From: Mycolicibacterium sp. CBMA 234
GTDB taxonomy: Bacteria > Actinomycetota > Actinomycetes > Mycobacteriales > Mycobacteriaceae
Assembly (NCBI RefSeq): GCF_009729415.1
Contig: NZ_MPKW01000033.1
Location: 124,001 to 188,000, forward strand
Direction of reading: 5' to 3'
DNA length: 64,000 bases
Shown: in pieces, positions 59,696 to 64,000 of the stretch
How positions within the stretch are numbered: the first letter of the stretch is position 1
Layout: every line of letters starts with the position of its first letter
Program-made: the position numbers and the translations under genes
Notes under the pieces: model-generated
The model's input: the letters and a program-made list of their open reading frames with translations, nothing else
Told to the model about the DNA's origin: nothing
Database searches by the model: none

Positions 59696-59721
59696 AAACG
59701 GCACACAGTAAAGGAGAGGCA

Positions 59722-61140
59722 ATGCGCGAGTATCTGCAGTTCTACATCGACGGGCAATGGGTCGACCCGGTCGAGTTGAACCCGCTGGACGTCGAGAACC
59801 CCAGCACCGAAGAGGTCGCCGGCCGCATCGCCCTGGGCTCAGCGGCCGACGTGGACAGAGCGGTCGGGGCCGCCCGGCGCGCGTTCGGCTCATGGTCGCA
59901 GACCAGCCGCGAAGAACGCCTCGACCTGCTACAGGCGATCAGCGCCGAATACCTCAGGCGCCAGGCCGATCTCGCCGATGCGGTGAGTGAGGAGATCGGC
60001 GCGCCGCCGGCGCTTGCCGCCGGCGCGCAGGTGCAGCTCGGCATCGGTCATCTTATGACCGCCATCGAGGTGCTGAAGAATTTCGAGTTCTCGCGCCGAC
60101 TCGGCGACACGTTGGTGTCCAGCGAGCCGATCGGCGTCTGCGGGCTGATCACGCCGTGGAACTGGCCGCTCAACCAGATCGCGGTCAAGGTGTTCCCGGC
60201 GCTGGCGACCGGCTGCACCGTGGTGCTCAAGCCGTCGGAGGTCGCCCCGTTCTCTGCACAGATCTTCACCGAGGTCATCGAGGCCGCGGGCGTCCCCGCC
60301 GGGGTCTACAACCTGGTGTTCGGTGACGGAGCCGGTGTGGGAGCGGCTATTTCGAGCCACCCCGGTATCGACATGGTGTCGTTCACGGGCTCGACGCGGG
60401 CCGGTATCGAAGTCGCGAAGTCCGCGGCGTCGAGCGTCAAGCGGGTGAGCCAGGAGCTGGGCGGCAAGAGCCCGAACATCGTCCTGGATGACGAGGCCTT
60501 CGCCACCAGCGTGGTCGCCGGGGTCTCGGCGATGATGCCCAACTCAGGTCAGAGCTGCAATGCCCCGTCACGCATGCTGGTGCCGAACTCCCGGATGGCA
60601 GAAGCCGCTTCGATCGCCGCCGAGGCTATCGCCGGTGTGCGGGTCGGCGACGTAGACGACCCGAAGGCCATCGGACCGGTCGCCTCGCGCGCTCAGTTCG
60701 AGCGCATCCAGGGCCTGATCGCCAAGGGTGTCGCCGGCGGCGCCAACGTGGTCGCCGGGGGCGAGGGACGTCCTGCCGGACTGGATCGCGGATTCTATGT
60801 CCGGCCAACGGTATTCGCCGACGTCACCAACGACATGACCATCGCCCGCGAGGAGATCTTCGGGCCGGTGCTGTGCATGCTGGGTTACGACGACATCGAC
60901 GACGCGGTCGACATCGCCAACGACACCGAATATGGCCTGGCCGGCTATGTTTCGGGGGCCGACATCGACGCCGCACGTACGGTGGCCCGCCGAATCCGGG
61001 CCGGCTGGATCTCGATCAACCATGCCTTCGACATGAACGCGCCGTTCGGCGGCTACAAGCACAGCGGCAACGGGCGCGAATGGGGCGAGGCCGGTTTCCA
61101 CGAGTACCTGGAGACCAAGAGCATGCTCGGGCACGGGTAG
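59722..61140 (+). CDS. Aldehyde dehydrogenase, last gene of the catabolic operon
   Basis: 472 aa. LITPWNWPLNQIAVKVFPAL, FTGSTRAGIEVAKS, QELGGKSPNIVLDDEA (Glu), PNSGQSCNAPSRML (catalytic Cys), EEIFGPVLCML and PFGGYKHSGNGREWG. It oxidises the aldehyde presumably produced by the ThDP enzyme. ATG 59722 has AAGGAG 5 nt upstream; an in-frame GTG at 59692 overlaps the previous stop but lacks that site. A 12-nt direct repeat (GGCACACAGTRA at 59684 and 59700) spans the junction. Confidence 0.93.
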   Translation: MREYLQFYIDGQWVDPVELNPLDVENPSTEEVAGRIALGSAADVDRAVGAARRAFGSWSQTSREERLDLLQAISAEYLRRQADLADAVSEEIGAPPALAAGAQVQLGIGHLMTAIEVLKNFEFSRRLGDTLVSSEPIGVCGLITPWNWPLNQIAVKVFPALATGCTVVLKPSEVAPFSAQIFTEVIEAAGVPAGVYNLVFGDGAGVGAAISSHPGIDMVSFTGSTRAGIEVAKSAASSVKRVSQELGGKSPNIVLDDEAFATSVVAGVSAMMPNSGQSCNAPSRMLVPNSRMAEAASIAAEAIAGVRVGDVDDPKAIGPVASRAQFERIQGLIAKGVAGGANVVAGGEGRPAGLDRGFYVRPTVFADVTNDMTIAREEIFGPVLCMLGYDDIDDAVDIANDTEYGLAGYVSGADIDAARTVARRIRAGWISINHAFDMNAPFGGYKHSGNGREWGEAGFHEYLETKSMLGHG

Positions 61141-61153
61141 CACCTGAGTTGTC

Positions 61154-61194
61154 ACGGGTGACCGCGGGCGGAATGCCCGCGGTCACCCGTTTTT
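61154..61194. terminator. Strong intrinsic terminator between convergent ALDH and mceF genes
   Basis: ACGGGTGACCGCGGGC, loop GGAAT, GCCCGCGGTCACCCGT: a perfect 16-bp stem followed by TTTTT on the plus strand. It lies 13 nt after the ALDH stop, and its T-tract touches the mceF stop. It should stop the long rightward operon and, less efficiently, the mce transcript. Confidence 0.92.
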
Positions 61195-62816
61195 CATGAC
61201 GTCAGCATGGTCTGCCAGGTCTTGGGCGCCGCCGCGGTGGCCAGATCGGCCTGGCGGGACAGCTGGCCGTCGGGAGCCATGTAGTCACCTGTGCGCGGGT
61301 CGTACTGCGCGTACCCGAGGCCACCGGTGAACGCACTCGGCGCGGCACCGGGCTCACCGGCGGGTGGGACATCGGGCCGAGGCTCGACCGGATCGCCACC
61401 GGGGATCGGCGGGACGTTGCCCGCGTTGCCTGACGCACCCGGGGTGGTGATCGGATTCTGCGGCGGCAGCACCGGATTGTTCGGCGGCGGCCCTGGCGGT
61501 GGTGCGCCGACGGCCGGCCCTTCTCCGACCGGGGCATACAGCCCCTGGTCCGGGAGCCACCGCGAATCTGGCGGCACGCCTTGCTTTTCCAGACTCGGGT
61601 CGCGGGGATACGGACCGATGATGGGCATCCGGGGTGCCAGCGGTTCGTACTCCTTGTCGCTGTTGCAGATCTCCGCGGTCGGCGCGTACTTGCCCGGCTT
61701 CGTCATGCACGGCGTATTGCGAATACCGCGCACAGCGACGGGCGAGTCCTGCGGCAGTTTGCAGTAGACGTCGTCGGGCAGGTCCAGCGTGGTGGTGTCA
61801 TACGCCGGCCGCCATGACGACGGCGGGAGGAATCCCGTTGTGCACGGCGGCGGGTCTTCCGCACCGATCCGGAAACTGCCGATACCGAGGCCGCCGGCAT
61901 TTCGGGTGGTGCCGTAGGAGATCACCGTAGACACCACCGGCGGCAGCAGCACCAGCGCCTGCTCCAGCCCGGGACGGTACGTCACGCCGAGCTGCCCCAG
62001 CGTCGTCAGGTTGGCCAGCAGCACGGGGACTGTGATCTTGAGCTTGTCGAAGAGCTTGGTCGCGTCGTCTGCCACCGCGGGCCCATGGTCCAGCAGGCTG
62101 CGGATCTGAGGATCGTTGGTGACCAGCTGACCGGTGACACCGGTCAGGCTGCGCGACCACACCCGGAGCGAGTCCGCGCTCTCCACTTGGGAATCCAGCA
62201 GCGGCGAACTGTTCTCGATGAGCTGCCGAACCTTGTCCCGCTGCTCGTTCAGACCACCCACGAGCTTGGAGGAAGAGTCGGCCAACGACTGGAGGTCGTA
62301 ATCGGCGCCGTTGAACGCCTTGTACGTCTCGTCGAGCAACTGGTGCAGCTTGTCCTTCGGCAAGGTGGCGACCAGGTCGCTGGCGCGGTCCATCATCGGC
62401 CCGATCGGCGGCGGGACCGCGTCAGGGCCTCCCCGCACGACGGAACCGTCATGGAGGTACGGCGCCGAATCGGTGTGCGGCAGCAGATCGACGTACTGCT
62501 CGCCCACCGCCGAGACACTGCGCACCACAGCTGACAGGTCTGCCGGAATCTCCATCGACGAGTCGAGCGACATCTTCGCGCGCACACCGGTTTTCGTCAG
62601 CTCGACGTCGGTGACTCGCCCGACCTGCACACCGCGGTAGGTGACGTTGCTGAAGCGGTACAACCCACCGGTGTCCGGCAGGTCGAGGGTCACGTTGTAG
62701 CGGCCGATGCCCGCGAGCGACTGCAGCTGCATGTAGCTGAAGGCCATCACGAAGACGCCGACCACTGATGCGATCGTGAAGATCACCAACTGGATCCGGA
62801 CGAAGCGGGACAGCAT
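61194..62816 (-). CDS. mceF: MceF, last subunit of an Mce lipid transporter
   Basis: 540 aa. N-terminal membrane anchor (VRIQLVIFTIASVVGVFVMA), then the MlaD/Mce domain (YNVTLDLPDTGGLYRFSNVT, YRGVQVGRVTDVEL, VGEQYVDLLP), a long helical middle that forms the transport channel, and a Pro-rich C-terminus (GAPPPGPPPNNPVLPP) typical of MceF. It forms the periplasm-spanning hexamer with MceA-E and moves lipids or sterols. ATG 62816 overlaps the mceE stop (TGATG). The particular mce operon (1, 4 or other) cannot be named from this end alone. Confidence 0.92.
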   Translation of the reverse strand: MLSRFVRIQLVIFTIASVVGVFVMAFSYMQLQSLAGIGRYNVTLDLPDTGGLYRFSNVTYRGVQVGRVTDVELTKTGVRAKMSLDSSMEIPADLSAVVRSVSAVGEQYVDLLPHTDSAPYLHDGSVVRGGPDAVPPPIGPMMDRASDLVATLPKDKLHQLLDETYKAFNGADYDLQSLADSSSKLVGGLNEQRDKVRQLIENSSPLLDSQVESADSLRVWSRSLTGVTGQLVTNDPQIRSLLDHGPAVADDATKLFDKLKITVPVLLANLTTLGQLGVTYRPGLEQALVLLPPVVSTVISYGTTRNAGGLGIGSFRIGAEDPPPCTTGFLPPSSWRPAYDTTTLDLPDDVYCKLPQDSPVAVRGIRNTPCMTKPGKYAPTAEICNSDKEYEPLAPRMPIIGPYPRDPSLEKQGVPPDSRWLPDQGLYAPVGEGPAVGAPPPGPPPNNPVLPPQNPITTPGASGNAGNVPPIPGGDPVEPRPDVPPAGEPGAAPSAFTGGLGYAQYDPRTGDYMAPDGQLSRQADLATAAAPKTWQTMLTS

Positions 62817-64000
62817 CAGTGGCCACCTTGATCCGGCGCCGGGACGGGCCCTGGCAGCGGCGGCGGAACCACTTCCGGCGGGCGAGGCGCAATCACCGGC
62901 GGCGGCGGCGCCACCCCGATGCCCATCGGGTCCTTGGTCTGCGCGGCATATCCGGGATCACCGATCGCGGCCTGAATCCCTTGGGTCGGGTCACCGAAGT
63001 GGGTACCCATCCACAGTTCTCGCCGGATGCGCGGCAGCGTCAGATCGAGCGTCGCCGACAGGTTCAGATAGTCACCCTTGATGTAGCGGTCGATGGCCGC
63101 CTGCCCGTAGGGAAACACCGTCGCCATCGCAATCGACTTGTCGATGACGATGCCGACATCGGCCAGCGAGCGGGTGAGCGGTTCCATGTGGCGGAGGTTC
63201 TCGACGAGGTCGGACTGGGTGTCGTTGATCAACGACGTCGCGGTGTCACTGAAGGTCCGCAACTTCTGCAGTGCCGCAGTGATATTCGGCCGCTGCGCAA
63301 CCATGACCTCCAGCGCCTGGGGCATCACCCGCAGCGCCTCGGTGATGGCGTCGCGCTGGCCGGCGAAGGTGCCGACCAGCCCGTTCATGGCCTTGATCGT
63401 GGTGACGATGTCGTCGCGCTGATCATCGATCGTGCCGACGAACCGGTCCAGGCGGCCGATGAGGTCACGGATCGATTCCTGGCGGCCGTCGAAGGCGTTG
63501 TTGAAGCTGTGGATGATGCCACCGATCTGGCCCACACCGCCGCCGTCGACGACCGTCGCCAGTGCCGCCAGGGTGCGCTCGGTCGACGGATAGGTCGACG
63601 ATTGGTTCAGCGGGATCATCGTTCCCGGGGTCAGCCGCCCGGCCGGCGCCGTCCCAGGCGCCGGGTCGAGCTCGACGTGCGTCGAACCGAGCAGGCTTGT
63701 CTGCCCGATCTTCGCCACCACGTTGGCGGGCACCACCACACCCGGCTTGATCAGGATGTCGACCTCGGCGTGCCCGTGGACCACTTTCATGGGCCCGACA
63801 CTGCCGACGACAACGTCGTCGATCATCACCGGTGAATTCGATTCCAGCGTACCGACATTGGCGAATTCGACGTGATAGACCGTCGCTCCTGAGACGCGCC
63901 CGGGGGCGCCCGGCAGAGGCAGCGAATTCACGCCCTGCCAGGCACACCCGCTGAGCGGCGCCATGGCACACACCGCTATCGCGAGCGGTCGCCAGACCCG
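62816..64000 (-). CDS. mceE: MceE, lipoprotein subunit of an Mce transporter, 5' end outside window
   Basis: 394 codons visible. The right edge reads RVWRPLAIAVCAM into the lipobox PLSGCAWQG, so the start lies just beyond the window. Then VNSLPLPGAPGR, the Mce domain (YHVEFANVGTLESNSPVMID, DVVVGSVG, KIGQTSLLGSTHVELDP), the helical channel domain and a Pro-rich tail (APPPPVIAPRPPEVVPPPLP). Lipidated MceE is the family norm (LprK/LprN type). With mceF it forms the end of a leftward mce operon convergent with the catabolic operon. Confidence 0.92.
   Translation of the reverse strand, partial: RVWRPLAIAVCAMAPLSGCAWQGVNSLPLPGAPGRVSGATVYHVEFANVGTLESNSPVMIDDVVVGSVGPMKVVHGHAEVDILIKPGVVVPANVVAKIGQTSLLGSTHVELDPAPGTAPAGRLTPGTMIPLNQSSTYPSTERTLAALATVVDGGGVGQIGGIIHSFNNAFDGRQESIRDLIGRLDRFVGTIDDQRDDIVTTIKAMNGLVGTFAGQRDAITEALRVMPQALEVMVAQRPNITAALQKLRTFSDTATSLINDTQSDLVENLRHMEPLTRSLADVGIVIDKSIAMATVFPYGQAAIDRYIKGDYLNLSATLDLTLPRIRRELWMGTHFGDPTQGIQAAIGDPGYAAQTKDPMGIGVAPPPPVIAPRPPEVVPPPLPGPVPAPDQGGH

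Noticed and set aside
61194..64000. Assignment of the mce genes as mce4
   Set aside because: Only the E and F genes are visible; numbering needs the full operon and a tree.
1..64000. CRISPR arrays, rRNA or tRNA genes and insertion sequences
   Set aside because: No repeat-spacer pattern, no rRNA or tRNA signature and no transposase with terminal repeats was found on reading either strand.

Overview
The window is high-GC actinobacterial DNA and almost certainly comes from a Mycobacterium, probably an environmental Mycolicibacterium-type species. The markers are an mceE-mceF operon end, an MPT64-family secreted antigen, Mce-associated membrane proteins, a 13E12/DUF222-HNH gene behind a mycobacterial LexA box, many FadD/FadE-type genes, and frequent ATGA/GTGA start-stop overlaps. 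No rRNA, tRNA or CRISPR array was seen.

1-14.2 kb is a mixed, partly eroded region. It holds a lipoprotein aldose epimerase (cut by the window edge), a Mut7-C RNase-like protein and an indoleamine 2,3-dioxygenase-family gene. These are followed by a striking trio: a mycobacteriophage LysA-type endolysin divergent from a large membrane-anchored patatin, which is itself followed by a LysB-type mycolyl-arabinogalactan esterase. Two near-identical palindromes lie in the divergent promoter. Then come a LOG protein, an ARMT1-like phosphatase, DUF3297, a relic copy of the 3' end of the dioxygenase gene, a small secreted protein, an MPT64 homologue with a Pro/Thr-rich insert, and a decayed metallo-beta-lactamase-fold gene.

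14.2-28 kb holds acyl-CoA and amidohydrolase genes: an enoyl-CoA hydratase/CoA-transferase/amidohydrolase operon, a second amidohydrolase divergent from an AraC regulator, a truncated TetR gene, an orphan Mce-associated pair followed by an acyl-CoA ligase, two coupled acyl-CoA ligases behind an ATTCTC-N7-GAGAAT operator, and the SOS-linked 13E12 gene.

28-40.3 kb is the least familiar module. A six-gene operon encodes a substrate-binding protein without signal peptide, an AveC-like membrane protein, an SDR, an ALDH and two P450s. Next to it are a NorQ/NorD-type MoxR ATPase and VWA pair, another SDR, and a regulator made of two fused TetR units. A shared motif, (R)GAACA-R-A-N2-TT-W-GG, sits upstream of the operon, in the VWA/SDR divergent promoter and in front of the regulator, suggesting one regulon.

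40.4-61.2 kb is a catabolic region. A crotonase carries the same ATTCTC-type operator, followed by a secreted protein. A leftward, translationally coupled operon (beta-propeller, GntR, FadD, SDR, FadD) diverges from a rightward 13.4-kb operon (SDR, Rieske oxygenase, Baeyer-Villiger monooxygenase, SDR, CoA-transferase, four acyl-CoA dehydrogenases in large/small pairs, ThDP enzyme, ALDH). The gene order suggests oxidation of a cyclic or isoprenoid hydrophobic compound, lactone or ester formation, CoA activation and beta-oxidation. A strong terminator separates it from the convergent mceE-mceF genes, which could supply uptake. Substrate and pathway are inference.
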